Assembly (NCBI GenBank): GCA_009746045.1
Contig: RPFO01000276.1
Span: forward strand, 4,247,707-4,311,706
Reading direction: 5' to 3'
Length of the DNA: 64,000 nucleotides
Source: Mesostigma viride
Lineage: Eukaryota; Streptophyta; Mesostigmatophyceae; Mesostigmatales; Mesostigmataceae
In this document: positions 54,028 through 64,000 of the stretch, piece by piece
How the letters are laid out: every line of letters begins with the position of its first letter
How positions within the stretch are numbered: position 1 is the stretch's first letter
Translations under genes and position numbers: made by a program
Notes under the pieces: model-generated
The model's input: the letters and a program-made list of their open reading frames with translations, nothing else
What the model was told of the DNA's origin: nothing
Databases searched by the model: none

Positions 54028-54440
54028 GATACGATGCCTGGCCTCCGCTGGGGGAAAACCTTGTCCGCGGAGATACGATGCCTGGCCTCCACTAGGGAAG
54101 CCTTGTCCGCGGAGATACGATGCCTGGCCTCTGCTGGGGAAAACCTTGTCCTTGGAGATATTATATACGATGCACGGCCTCCGCCGGAAAGCGTTGTCCG
54201 CGGAGATACGATGCCTAGCCTTTGGTGGGGAAAACCTTGTCCGCGGAGATACGATGCCTGCCTCGGCTGGGGAAAACCTTGTCCGCGGAGATACGATGCG
54301 TGGCCTCGGCTGGGTAATATTTTATACGATGCCTGGCCTCCGCTTGGGAAGCCTTGTCCTCGGAGACACTCTGCATGCCACGGCAGCGGCGAAGCCTGGC
54401 TTCGGAGATACGATGCCTGGGCTCCGCGACTCTCGGGCGC
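54028..54440 (+). repeat. 43-bp minisatellite, block 2
   Basis: About nine imperfect units, inside the left arm of D and matched by 60455-60870. Together with block 1 it brackets the arm segment 53134-54027. Confidence 0.9.
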
Positions 54441-55228
54441 CTCATTCAAACGCCGGATTTCCCGCCTGAGCTGGGGCTCCACTGTGCCTCTTGGAATGAA
54501 GTTAATGCCAAAAACGCTGGTATTCGGTGCTAAACGATTGTTGGCGATAATGAAGCAATGAGTAGTGCTGCGGAAAAGTGAGTAATCAATGTCAGAGAGC
54601 AACGGTCATGCCTGCTTTGCAGGCGAAAAGTGAAGGAAATTGGGAGCCGGAGCGTCCGAGGATGGCGTAACGAAGGAGGAGCTCTTGAGTGGCGCCAATC
54701 ACCCGTGCAGTGGGTCGTGTGGAAAGCACGTCCACGGGATATGCACGGGGCTATTCAAGGACCCCAGTGCTGAAGAAGGGGCAGAATGGACGTGCCCCGA
54801 ATGTTTTGCTGGGTCGTCCAAGCAAGACCAGGAAGCGACTCATTATGACAAGACCCCCCTCCCCCTCCCGGCCGGCATCAACTTTCATGCTCGGGTTTCC
54901 GAGGATGACCTGGCGGGGATGGAAGATCAGACTTCATAATTTGGGCGGGAAGGGCAAGGTTGCAGGGGACAAGAAGGACTTTGACAACAAGAAGGACGGT
55001 GACGACAAGATGGACTGTAGTGGCGATGACGATACTAGCACGGGTGCACACGTGGGTTCCTCCGACCTGACGGGGACCGATTCCATGGACAACGTCATGG
55101 AAAGTACCCCGGCCGACGAGCGTGGCAAAGGGTCGGCGTTCAATCGCTCCAAGCTGGAGGATGCCAAGATAAAATTGAAATTTCCTTCACCTCCAACGGT
55201 GCTCAAGACAGTGTCGGTCCAAGGTCGA

Positions 55229-55236
55229 AATGAGAG
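55229..55236 (+). repeat. hAT target duplication, left
   Basis: AATGAGAG, repeated at 56540-56547. The right arm of D has one copy (CTCTCATT near 59650). Confidence 0.9.
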
Positions 55237-56539
55237 CAGTGACTGGCCATACGCGATACGCGTCGTACGCGGCCCCAGGTGTATAATGTATAATACGTGG
55301 TGTATAATGTATTATACGCTGATCGTACGCTAACTGTTGAAAACCCCTTTTTTGGCATGGTTTTGAGGGTTTCAACATTCTGAGCAACCAAGCATGGTCT
55401 GCTGGTGTTTTTGCCATACCTTTTGCCTATACATGACATATATAGCATGACCTTGGCATTGCCATCACTACCTAATTACAAGCATAGTTTCTAACGGTCT
55501 AACTTGATAGTTTCTCTTCAAAATCGAGACAACATGCAACTAAGTATCAATACCAGTATCAATTTACAACTCACTCGAAAGGATAATAAATTTGTAGAAC
55601 TCAAGATATGCATGCACTATACATTGCCCCGAGGTGTCGATGACATTGAAGGGCGTCGATGGCATGGAAAGGCGCAAATGAATGCCTTGCACGGCTCCTC
55701 GTCCAGCTGCTCTTTGCTGAGCCCATAAGGTGCGGGCAAATTACCGTTGGTGAATTGGCCCTTTGATGATCCGCTTGGCCCAGCCGCCCCAGCAGCGCGC
55801 CCCCAGGTGTTGCTGGCATGAGCGGACACCCAGTTAGAGGCGTCGGTTTCTACAACGTCTGCAAGCCTGTCTTTAAGTGTCGCCCGCACATCAGCCTGCT
55901 TCTTGGCGTCACTAGTCGCCTTCCTCTTCCTGGTATTGCTTTCCTTCTCCGCCTGCTCGACCAGCAGCCTGTAACGGAGTACTCCATCATCCATGTAGTA
56001 GTTATTTGTCTGCTGCCCATTCTTGAGGATGCGCTCTTTGCTAATGTATGTCCAGACAGTTTCGGATGTGGCCTCTTCTTCATCGGGCCGCACATCATCA
56101 TCGTGTTCCATGGACTCCTCATTCGTGTCAGCCATGCCTGGATGTCGATATGCTACGATGTAGGTGCAAGACGACCACGACGTTGCTGGCACACCTTATC
56201 ACCTTCTTGATGATGAATCTTCAGCCTTCCCGCCTTCACATTCCCGCCTTCACGAGTCACAATGAACGCGCTTTTAGCTTTAGTGCATTATACACTAGCT
56301 AGCTCATCACACAATTATTTGTTCCTACTACAGGTCGGCGCGCCGCAGTCTAGGCAAGCAACGTGGGCTGTAAAATGATGCCAAAACCCACCTCGTAAGC
56401 CAAAAATACGCCAAAAATACGCGAAAATACGCAAAAATACGCGGCGCGTATGAAAGTACCCCATTTTCATTCGCGCCGCTCGCGTATCGCGAATAATACG
56501 CATCATACGGCGTATAATACGGCGTATGGCCGGTCACTG
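55237..56539. mobile_element. hAT transposon, 1303 bp, non-autonomous
   Basis: Begins CAGTGACTGGCCATACGC and ends with its near-perfect inverse (GCGTATGGCCGGTCACTG). The 8-bp target duplication and CAGTG-type end are characteristic of the hAT superfamily. Subterminal regions are rich in AAAATACGC and TATAATACG words in both orientations. It encodes one small protein and no full transposase. Confidence 0.9.
55617..56135 (-). CDS. hAT-borne small acidic/basic protein
   Basis: 172 codons from ATG 56135. An acidic start (ADTNEESMEHDDDVRPDEEE) is followed by ETVWTYISKERILKNGQQ, reminiscent of the start of a BED-finger region (W..y.k), but the Cys residues expected of a BED finger are absent. A basic helix (KESNTRKRKATSDAKKQADV) and a Gly/Ser-rich segment then lead to the TGA. 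It is probably a truncated N-terminal remnant of the parent transposase. It has no obvious catalytic segment. Confidence 0.45.
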   Translation of the reverse strand: MADTNEESMEHDDDVRPDEEEATSETVWTYISKERILKNGQQTNNYYMDDGVLRYRLLVEQAEKESNTRKRKATSDAKKQADVRATLKDRLADVVETDASNWVSAHASNTWGRAAGAAGPSGSSKGQFTNGNLPAPYGLSKEQLDEEPCKAFICAFPCHRRPSMSSTPRGNV

Positions 56540-56547
56540 AATGAGAG
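56540..56547 (+). repeat. hAT target duplication, right
   Basis: AATGAGAG, direct repeat of 55229-55236. Confidence 0.9.
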
Positions 56548-57444
56548 CACCATATCTGTGGGAGGGAGTCCTGGTTTTTGAGCCGAATGCGGTATCATGG
56601 CTCTGACCGTCGTGAACCTTCACCCATGCATGGAGGCCAAATGTCGGCATCATTTTGTGCGGCTGGAAAAACAAGACCATGGGCGCTCTGTTAGCCCGGT
56701 AAACAAAGAATGCGAGCTACAAGTCGTTGCTGAGTTCGTTTACTCCTTCTATGACAAGGCCAGCACCCACCGGCATCCACTTTGAAACCAAGCCGTGTTC
56801 TTACGTACGGCACACCCCCGCCGTATTTACGCGTATGATACCGTTCGAAAGGTGACGCCGTGGAAAAGACCTGCTAAAATGCCTAAAATACCAGCTTTTT
56901 TATTTTTATGTTTATTTTTTTTCAAAAATACGGCTATTGCGTAAATTTACGGCGCGGGCTGGTCACTACACTTTTCCCCTAGGCCAATGGCGCGGCGCCG
57001 GCGCGACGCAGGGCTTTTGCCATGTGTAAGCAGCACTGTTGCTGCCAACTTGACCTAGCATGCAAGCAGCCTGGCCTGCACATTGAAATAATGCATTCTT
57101 GACTACTCTCGAACCTAACTCGTCGCCTATGGCGTCTGACCGCGCGGATGCTAGCAAGTGAGGGTCAGCTTTAAGTGCAAAACCACGGAGCTCGTCAGAA
57201 TCAGCAAAAAAAGGTGCGCCGAAAGAACTCTTCTTTGCCTGGAACACAGCCGTCACTGCAACGGTGCGGTGTAAGCCCGGCCCTGTAGCCATATACCGCT
57301 TTCAGTGACGGCCTCCCTCCCATGGCTTTTTCATAGCGAGGCTAGGCCAGGATACGAACACCCATTGGCAATGTGGCGCTGGCACGGGCCAGCTCCTTCG
57401 GATGGGCCAGTAGTTACCCCGGGGCCTGGCCAGTCCTACAACAC

Positions 57445-58792
57445 GGACCTATCCCGTGTTTGGGCGTAACAATTCCTAAAATAAATTAGTTTGGTCAGTC
57501 GAAAGTCATTTTGATATTGTTTGAGACTTTCGATAGTTATTATGTTAGATTCGGGGACTTGGCCGAGCTATTCCATCAGTCGGCCCAGGTACCCGTGGCT
57601 TTGCTTTCGGTTTGGTGTGTTACTGGTCTGTACCCGGGCCTACCACGTACCGGGTGCCAGACTGGCGGATACCATGTGTAAATCTACGGCTAATATTGCG
57701 TAGGGGTTGCGGCGCTAGAGGTCCGGCTCACAGCTGGCCCGCTGGCGTCGCACAGCCTAGGACAAATGTCGTAGGTGGCAATGGCTTTCGCATCTTTGGT
57801 TTGGAATGAAATCGACTTGAGTAAAACTCGTCTGCCGAACCAGGGGTCACATCTGGGCTGCACTAACGCCCTTCGTGCATTCCATGTACATGCATAATTT
57901 ATCTAGTTGTGCATTCAGGGCCTAGCTAGTAATTCCGCGTACTAGCTAGAATTGGGCTACATTCCCGTAGTCCTGGCGGATAGCAAATTCCGGGTGCATT
58001 CAGGCGTAACCCATGCTAGACTAGGATGTTTCGGAGTCGCTGGTGCGGCTCGTAACATTCCTTTAACAGGCGTTGGGACCAAGGGGGGTACTCAAAACAT
58101 AAATATCAGACACTAACGCTGAAAATTTCCAAAAGTTGGCCCTTGGACCCTACCTACCTAGCTTTCGGGTGCTTTACATAGCAAAACCTTGAGAAGCCAG
58201 GAACTCTGGGGGTCAAGATAGGAAGCAAAATGATCAGCTCCGCGAGCTCTACCGTTTGAGCATATTGGTGTATGGGAAAATTCCGGTTTTCTAAAGTGGG
58301 TCGTTGGCCGGCGCGACGCGATACTGGCACGGTACGGCGTTGGATAGCCGAAGCCTTGTAGTGGTGGCAGACGGCAGCATACTTCCGTGCCTAGGGGCAG
58401 CACCATCTTGCGGGCAACCCCCCCCCCCCCCCCTCTATGGTACCTGCCAAAGTTTTGACTGCAGATTTGGGTTCGGCTCGCCAAGTGCTATCAGTTTGTC
58501 CGTCAACCCGTTTCAAAATTCCGACCATACATGCAGGCAGCTAGCAGAAAATCCAAGTGTTTTGTTGTAAAAAAAACATATCGGCCCGGCACCCTACCTC
58601 CCTACTACCCTTTTAAGTTAACGGTTTTTGAGGCTCTATAACTTCTAACCTAGGTACCCCCTGGGGTTGCGACCAGTGGCAAACATGCTTGTTTTCGCGA
58701 GATCTACTCGAATTCAACGTTGTGTAAAATTTCTTGTTTTCCAGTACCATCCATGGTCCCAGCGCCTAGTAAAGGAATTTCTGTTAAAGGAA
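57445..58792. other. spacer of palindrome D
   Basis: About 1.35 kb without a supported gene. A short imperfect inverted repeat (about 58050-58080 against 58755-58785, CCTTTAACAGGCG-like) sits inside it. There is a C14 run near 58420. Confidence 0.45.
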
Positions 58793-59408
58793 GTGTTGTA
58801 GGAGGCCAGGCCCCGGGGTAACTACTGGCCCATCCAAAGGAGCTGGCCGGTGCCAGCACCACATTGCCAATGGGTGTTCGTATCCTGGCCTAGCCTCGCT
58901 ATGAAAAAGCCATGGGAGGGAGGCCGTCACTGAAAGCGGTATATGGCTACAGGGCCGGGCTTAGACCGTGCAAGCCAGGCGCCTGTCGACCGCACCGTTG
59001 CAATGACGGCTTAGTTCCAGGCAAAGTAGAGTTCTTTCGACGCACCTTTTTTTGCTGATTCTGGCGAGCTCCGTGGTTTTGCACTTAAAGCTGACCCTCA
59101 CTTGCTAGCATCCGCGCGGTCAGACGCCATAGGCGACGAGTTAGGTTCGAGAGCAGTCAAGAATGCAAGGCCAGGCTGCTTGCATGCTAAGTCAAGTCGG
59201 CAGCAGCAGTGCTGCTTACACATGGCAAAAGCCCTGCGTCACGCCGGCGCAGCGCCATGATTGGCCTAGGGGAAAAGTGTATTGACCAGCCCGCGCCGTA
59301 AATTTACGCAATAGCCGTATTTTTGAAAAAATACGGTGCGACCTTTCAAACGGTATCATACGCGTAAATACGGCGGGGGTGTGCCGTACGTAAGAACACG
59401 GGTTGGTT

Positions 59409-60243
59409 TCAAAGTGGATGCCGGTGGGTGCTGGCCTTGTCATAGAAGGAGTAAACGAACTCAGCAACGACTTGTAGCTCGCATTCTTTGTTTACCGGGC
59501 TAACAGAGCGCCCATGGTCTTGTTTTTCCAGCCGAACAAAATGATGCCGACATTTTGCCTCCATGCATGGGTGAAGGTTCACGACGGCCAGAGCCATGAT
59601 ACCGCATTCGGCTCTAAAACCTTGACTCGCTCCCACAGATATGGTGCTCTCATTTCGACCTTGGACCGGCACTGTCTTGAGCACCGCTGGAGGTGAAGGA
59701 AATTTCAATTTTATCTTGGCATCCTCCAGCTTGGAGCGATTGAACGCCGACCCTTTGCCACGCTCGTCGGCCGGGGTACTTTCCATGACGTTGTCCATGG
59801 AATCGTTCCCCGTCAGGTCGGAGGAACCCACGTGTGCACCCGTGCTGGTATCGTCATCGCCACTACAGTCCATCTTGTCGTCACCGTCCTTCTTGTTGTC
59901 AAAGTCCTTCTTGTCCTCTGCAACCTTGCCCTTCCCGCCCAAATTATGAAGTCTGATCTTCCATCCCCGCCAGGTCATCCTCGGAAACCCGAGCATGAAA
60001 GTTGATGCCGGCCGGGAGGGGGAGGGGGGTCTTGTCATAATGAGTCGCTTCCTGGTCTTGCTTGGACGACCCAGCAAAACATTCGGGGCACGTCCATTCT
60101 GCCCCTTCTTCAGCACTGGGGTCCTTGAATAGCCCCGTGCATATCCCGTGGACGTGCTTTCCACACGACCCACTGCACGGGTGATTGGCGCCACTCAAGA
60201 GCTCCTCCTTCGTTACGCCATCCTCGGACGCTCCGGCTCCCAA
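59409..60243 (-). CDS. PHD-finger protein, right-arm copy
   Basis: Minus strand. A PHD-type finger (CSGSCGKHVHGIC ... WTCPECF) near 60190-60080 is followed, after a one-frame move at a TAA (59944), by the Lys/Asp-rich linker, SKLEDAKIKLKFPSPP, NESTISVGASQGFRAECG, then LHPCMEAKCRHHFVRLEK and HRHPL with TGA at 59409. It is the uninterrupted version of 54640-56784. The frame move is identical in both arms. PHD fingers usually read histone H3 tails, so a targeting role for a mobile element is conceivable but unproven. It sits beside, and points away from, the DUF7869-like gene at 61219. Confidence 0.6.
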
Positions 60244-60454
60244 TTTCCTTCACTTTTCGCCTGCAAAGCAGGCATGACCGTTGCTCTCTGACATTGATTA
60301 CTCACTTTTCGGCAGCACTACTCAATGCTTCATTATCGCCAGCAATCGTTTAGCACCGAATACCAGCGTTTCTGGCGTTAACTTCATTCCAAGAGGCACA
60401 GTGGAGCCCCGGCTCAGGCGGGAAATCCGGCGTTTGAATGAGGCGACAGTCGCG

Positions 60455-60870
60455 GAGCCCAGGCATCGTATCTCCGAAGCCAGGCTTCGCCGCTGCCGTG
60501 GCATGCAGAGTGTCTCCGAGGACAAGGCTTCCCAAGCGGAGGCCAGGCATCGTATAAAATATTACCCAGCCGAGGCCAGGCATCGTATCTCCGCGGACAA
60601 GGTTCTCCCCAGCCGAGGCAGGCATCGTATCTCCCCGGACAAGGTTTTCCCCACCAAAGGCCAGGCATCGTATCTCCGCGGACAAGGCTTTCCGGCGGAG
60701 GCCGTGCATCGTATATAAGATCTCCAAGGACAAGGTTTTCCCCAGCGGAGGCCATGCATCGTATCTCCGCGGACAAGGCTTCCCCAGCGGAGGCCAGGCA
60801 TCGTATCTCCGCGGACAAGGTTTTCCCCAGCGGAGGCCAGGCATCGTATCTCGATCCTAAGTCCGAACCT
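60455..60870 (-). repeat. 43-bp minisatellite, block 3
   Basis: Inverted counterpart of block 2. It lies between the PHD gene and the transposase-like gene and so covers their shared upstream region. Confidence 0.9.
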
Positions 60871-61218
60871 CCTCCGAAGACAGTGCGTGAGAGGTACGCA
60901 GGCATGATGAGCTAGCTGTCAAGCAACGCCACGGTGTCATCAGTGCTATTACAATGTCTTAAAGAGGTGCTGCACGTGAGACAACGGGCTGCTAATAATC
61001 TGCTGTAGCGTTTGCTGTGCGAATTAAATGGCGCCTCTCGATTTTGCAGGGGACGAATGGTATGAAATGCGGATGCTATTTAATGGTGACAAAAACAGAC
61101 AGGACCTAGACGAGAGGTGGCCAATCTACGTGACATAATGAGTTGTGGCTACATAGTAATGGTATGATAGCTGCGTCCCGGTACCTAGGTGTGAAGTTTC
61201 TACTATCGCAGTCTGAGC

Positions 61219-62454
61219 TTGGGAATCCAGGTTGTTGCGCTTACAGATAGGGAGAATGCTGACGGAGTAGGCACAATGGACGATGACGCAGTGGAACCGG
61301 ATGTACTCATGTGGGATGGCAGATTGGATGACAGCTGGGATGCCGACGATCCCGATTACGAATTTTCATTCCGCGATGGCGTACAGGAACCGCCAACTGA
61401 AGCCAAACGTCTTGGCAAGCAGAGAACAGCCGCGCTTCGTCTGCAGAAGTTGGCTGCTGTTACGGGCGACATGGTGATGCGCTATTGTTGCAAAGAGAAG
61501 CGCTGCCTTCACTAGTTTAACAGTTACCTCGTAGACCACACGACCTGGACAGCCGCGCGCCAGGAATGTTACAGCCATCCTGACAAGGCGCGCATGGCAA
61601 CCCTGGCTGACATCATCCGATCAGGTGGGGTAGACAGCATTGAGGTGAAGCCCCCCGGCCCATGTGGTCAATACCACCACGTCAGATTCACCAGTCCATT
61701 GCATGTGGATGTGCACGTCGACGGCGCCACGCGCACCATCAGCGGGTGTGCGACTGCAATCCGCAAAGTGTTGGGCGTGGAGCCAAAAACCTGGAACAAG
61801 GTGGTGAAGGGCGTCGCCTACAGCAAGCAGTTTTTTTGTGCGGTGGACCGTGACACCCTGACGAGTCATGGATTGCCGGGTGTGCACGAGGAGACTCCGC
61901 GCCGGACGCGTGTCGCTAGGCGCTCTAGTGCCACGGAGTACGCTGCTACCTGGATCCGCCGGCTGGTGAGCGAATTGGGGGACAGAGACCCCGCCCACCC
62001 GGATGTTGCCTACATGAATGTTATGTATCCCCATCACCGACATGCACCAGCTCTCCGTCGGGCCGATGCCAAGCTCGAGTTCCCTGGAGATGAGTATAAT
62101 AGAGGCCCCTCGATGATCCTGAAGTACCGGGCGTTCCATGAGGTGTGGACCGCGTTCTGCAAGGGCAACTACTTCCAGGGGTCGCCCAAGGTCATCTTGA
62201 AGACGAGCGCCAAGAACGTCGGGCAGTGCGCGACCTGCGTCGAGTTGCGGCACCTGCACACCCATGCTTCGGAAAAAGCGCAGCGGAGCTACATCGCTCA
62301 TCTCACCAAGGCACACCTCGCCCTGGTGACGTTTGCGCGCCAACTGTATTGGCAACGACGCGACTTGGCCCTGGTGATGCTCTTGTGGATTTCACTTTGC
62401 ATTGACAAGGTTGATGCTGCACGGATGCAACATATTATTTGTGTGTGGTATTAA
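61219..62454 (+). CDS. DUF7869-like transposase, N-terminal and central part
   Basis: One frame of 412 codons with a single in-frame TAG (61513-61515). First part: acidic start, EAKRLGKQRTAALRLQK, MRYCCKEKRC. Second part: MATLADIIRSGGVDSIEVK, VEPKTWNKVVKGVAYSKQFF, a basic linker, TEYAATWIRRLVSELGDRD, EVWTAFCKGNYFQGSP, then CATCVELRHLHTHASEK, IAHLTKAHLALVTFARQLYWQRR and LCIDKVDAARMQH. The C-x2-C...HL..A...R..Y..R...SlcID.vD order is the middle of DUF7869-type transposon proteins, where the next segment would contain the Q.D...N.N motif. That segment is absent, and the frame ends in TAA at 62452-62454. The part to 61745 lies in the palindrome arm; the rest is unique. Confidence 0.6.
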
Positions 62455-63424
62455 ATTTGTGCGGACCTGTGTGTTATTAAATTATTCGGGCGTCTCGGTC
62501 GATCGGCGCTGACTGTAATCCGGCGCCAGTGCCGAGGCCAGAGTATAGTTGGCAGCCGAGGCAATCCATGTGGAAGAGGTGTAGAAGTTTTGCTGACGAA
62601 CTTTGCCTTTGCGCCGTATGCGGACCTAGCGCCTGAACGGGACCGCCAAGTGGCACTGTACACAAGTTATGATGGTACCTACGGACATTAGGACATTTTT
62701 CATGAGAGTCCTAGCCGTACTGGTCTTTAATGTGTTCTAGACGGTTCGAGAAGCCCGTCCCCACGGACCTGACGTCATGCCTGGTTGGCAGCGCGAGGCG
62801 CAGCCACCAACGGGGACGAAGGGACAAAATAGGCAAGGCACGAACTATGCGGCCTATGCCAACAATGCAGACCTTGTATCGTAATTTACCACGTTGCTCT
62901 ACAGATTTACTACCGCTTAATCCTGGAGTGTAATTCTCCTGTGGGCTTGAGTGCGAATCCCTCGTCTATTGGGTGTAAGTCTTCCCGTATTTAGTGTTTT
63001 AATCTGTGTGATAACATTGTAATATATTAAACCGGTTTTCCGGGTTTGAGCATATTCGTATTGTGTGACAAGTATTCTCAAGCCACCATCGTGCTCTGTG
63101 ATGCATAGGAAGCTAAAGGTCTTTCGCATTCATTATCAATCATCAAGGCGCTATTTTAGATAGCCATACGTGTTAAAATTGACCACGCGAAGACGCTCTT
63201 TCCTAAGCTGGTCAACGGCCCATCCACCTGGCAGTCCCACGCGAAGAGCATGGTGCAGTTTTCACTCTTTTGCGTATGCACGCAGGCGTACAAGGCATTT
63301 GTCAGGGTTTTGACCCTATGATCATGTGCCCAACTGCCTATGTGAGATAATTGTGTTTGTGGCCATCCTGATGTACACGGAGGTATTAGGGTTTGCGTCC
63401 CTATTAATCGCACCCTATTTACTT
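62455..63424. other. intergenic, nothing convincing
   Basis: No supported gene. A frame near 63170-63320 (KIDHAKTLFPKLVNGPSTW) has a faint resemblance to Gag start regions but is short and unconfirmed. Confidence 0.4.
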
Positions 63425-63500
63425 TCCTATTTACTTTTCGTACCTACAATACTTTTCGTACATACGATACTTTTCGTACATACAATACTTTTCGTACCTA
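63425..63500. repeat. short tandem repeat, about 18 bp (ACTTTTCGTACATACAAT)
   Basis: Four imperfect copies. The reading frame across it gives repeated Phe-Val-Pro/His-Thr-Ile residues and is an artefact. Confidence 0.8.
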
Positions 63501-63548
63501 CGGTGTCAGAATTACTTGGATCACTGCTTGCGTGGCGGTGTCCATAAA

Positions 63549-64000
63549 TGATACTAGCGGACGCCCTAACAAAGGCGTGACAAAATGTTTAAGTTGAGCC
63601 GTATGCACTTGTGGAAAGAAATCTGATATACTAGGTAGAGTACCAAGTGCTGGGCGCCGCGCCCTTCACCCATGTATGGGCCAAATGCATCCAACGCCCA
63701 CGAATGCGCCGCTCCTAACTGGACGACCAATACTGCGTGGTTTTGTGACTTGCCAGCTTTCAGGCAGGCAACGTAGCATTTAACCTTTGGGTTGTCTCCT
63801 TAACAGTTATGCCTCAGGCTCCGCAATAAACAATTGGCTATGGCAACAAAGTTGAGATGAGTTACGCATGCAATATATATTTTCGAGGCGCCACCTAGGT
63901 CTAACCTCTTGACATGGTATCGGTCGGAGGGGGGTTAGCATCTTCGAAACTTTAAATTGCAATTTCGTACAAACCTGGAATCAACTCCCTGTGCTGCAGC
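63549..64000 (+). mobile_element. possible Ty1/Copia 3' end relic
   Basis: ILADALTKA (63549-63577) matches the conserved end of Copia RNase H proteins (ADalTKal). It is followed one frame over by FKLSRMHLWKEI and TGA. At 63916 TGGTATCGGTCGG resembles an initiator-tRNA primer-binding site (TGGTATCAGAGC), preceded by CTCTTGACA, a possible LTR end. No upstream RT is present and no LTR pair can be shown. The order pol end, LTR, primer site would imply tandem LTR elements. Confidence 0.2.

Larger units (their letters stand above)
54640..56784 (+). pseudogene. PHD-finger protein, left-arm copy, split by a hAT insertion
   Basis: The first frame (54640-54939) has a PHD-type finger: CSGSCGKHVHGICTGLF, then WTCPECF. 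At TAA 54937 coding moves one base over (NLGGKGKVAGDKKDFD) through a Lys/Asp-rich region (DDKMDCSGDDDTSTGAHVGS) and SKLEDAKIKLKFPSPP to 55236. The hAT element then interrupts; the remainder (LHPCMEAKCRHHFVRLEK, LQVVAEFVYSFYDKAS) resumes at about 56595 and ends TGA near 56784. No in-frame ATG precedes the finger, and a TTTGCAG acceptor lies at about 54625, so an upstream exon is likely. The uninterrupted copy is 59409-60243. Confidence 0.6.
53134..57444 (+). repeat. palindrome D, left arm
   Basis: Reverse complement of 58793-61745, enlarged by the hAT insertion (55237-56539) and a roughly 70-bp A/T-rich insertion near 56855-56930. Confidence 0.9.
58793..61745 (-). repeat. palindrome D, right arm (uninterrupted)
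   Basis: Reverse complement of the left arm; keeps the empty hAT site and the intact PHD gene order. Confidence 0.9.

Noticed and set aside
58300-58570. Small plus-strand frame near the C14 run in the centre of palindrome D
   Set aside because: Short, no motif, not conserved in any other part of the window.
13317-61745. Inverted duplications as assembly artefacts from chimeric fold-back reads
   Set aside because: Arms differ by substitutions, indels and separate transposon insertions with target duplications, which an artefact would not produce. P1 is the least certain because its arms are nearly identical.

Overview
This 64 kb window is eukaryotic nuclear DNA from a large, repeat-rich genome. 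Several genes show canonical GT-AG introns. There are RLE-type and L1-like non-LTR retrotransposon pieces, Tnp2/DUF4218-type CACTA transposases, a hAT insertion with an 8-bp target duplication, (TTAA)n-tailed short retroelements, and kilobases of micro- and minisatellite. I see no operons, rRNA, tRNA or CRISPR arrays. CACTA and DUF7869-like transposases of this type are common in plants and algae, so an alga or other green-lineage or protist genome is plausible, but I cannot name the species. I see no convincing ordinary housekeeping gene. Nearly all coding sequence belongs to, or is embedded in, mobile elements.

Layout. 1-5.4 kb: low-complexity intergenic DNA with 5'-truncated LINE tails, including two inserted back to back. 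5.46-10.49 kb: a minus-strand retrotransposon (RING finger, Cys/His fingers, reverse transcriptase, R2-like endonuclease) with 54-bp inverted termini. 10.7-12.8 kb: an L1-like ORF1 fragment, then unrecognised DNA. 12.8-18.7 kb: inverted duplication P1 of a transposase-like gene, with two (TTAA)n-tailed short elements whose target duplications are visible. 19.0-20.6 kb: an unidentified minus-strand gene with a Cys/His motif. 21.05-43.27 kb: inverted duplication A, whose left arm is split by about 15.7 kb containing a (TCCC)n tract, the smaller palindrome C (24.1-26.5 kb) and the 11.4-kb foldback element B (26.5-38.0 kb). 43.4-48.6 kb: a decayed CACTA element with a 416-bp AAG tract inside its transposase gene. 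48.7-50.8 kb: a 2.1-kb pentanucleotide satellite mosaic. 51.6-52.9 kb: the 3' part of a second CACTA element. 53.1-61.7 kb: inverted duplication D, with a PHD-finger gene and the front half of a DUF7869-like transposase; one arm is broken by a hAT element. 62.5-64 kb: mostly featureless, with a possible Copia relic.

How it fits together. At least five inverted duplications, some nested, carry the same gene in both arms. Arm similarity differs. P1 appears almost identical over long stretches, D and B are close, and A is clearly more diverged, so the structures formed at different times. Where one arm is interrupted, the other preserves the empty site, so insertions can be ordered: the short element into P1, hAT into D, and the C+B block into A. 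Element B, with CCCCTTGCACC ends, a transposase gene in each arm and arrays of a roughly 172-bp repeat containing TGACGTCA, is the best candidate for an undescribed transposon type. All coordinates and domain calls come from reading the sequence; no search was run.
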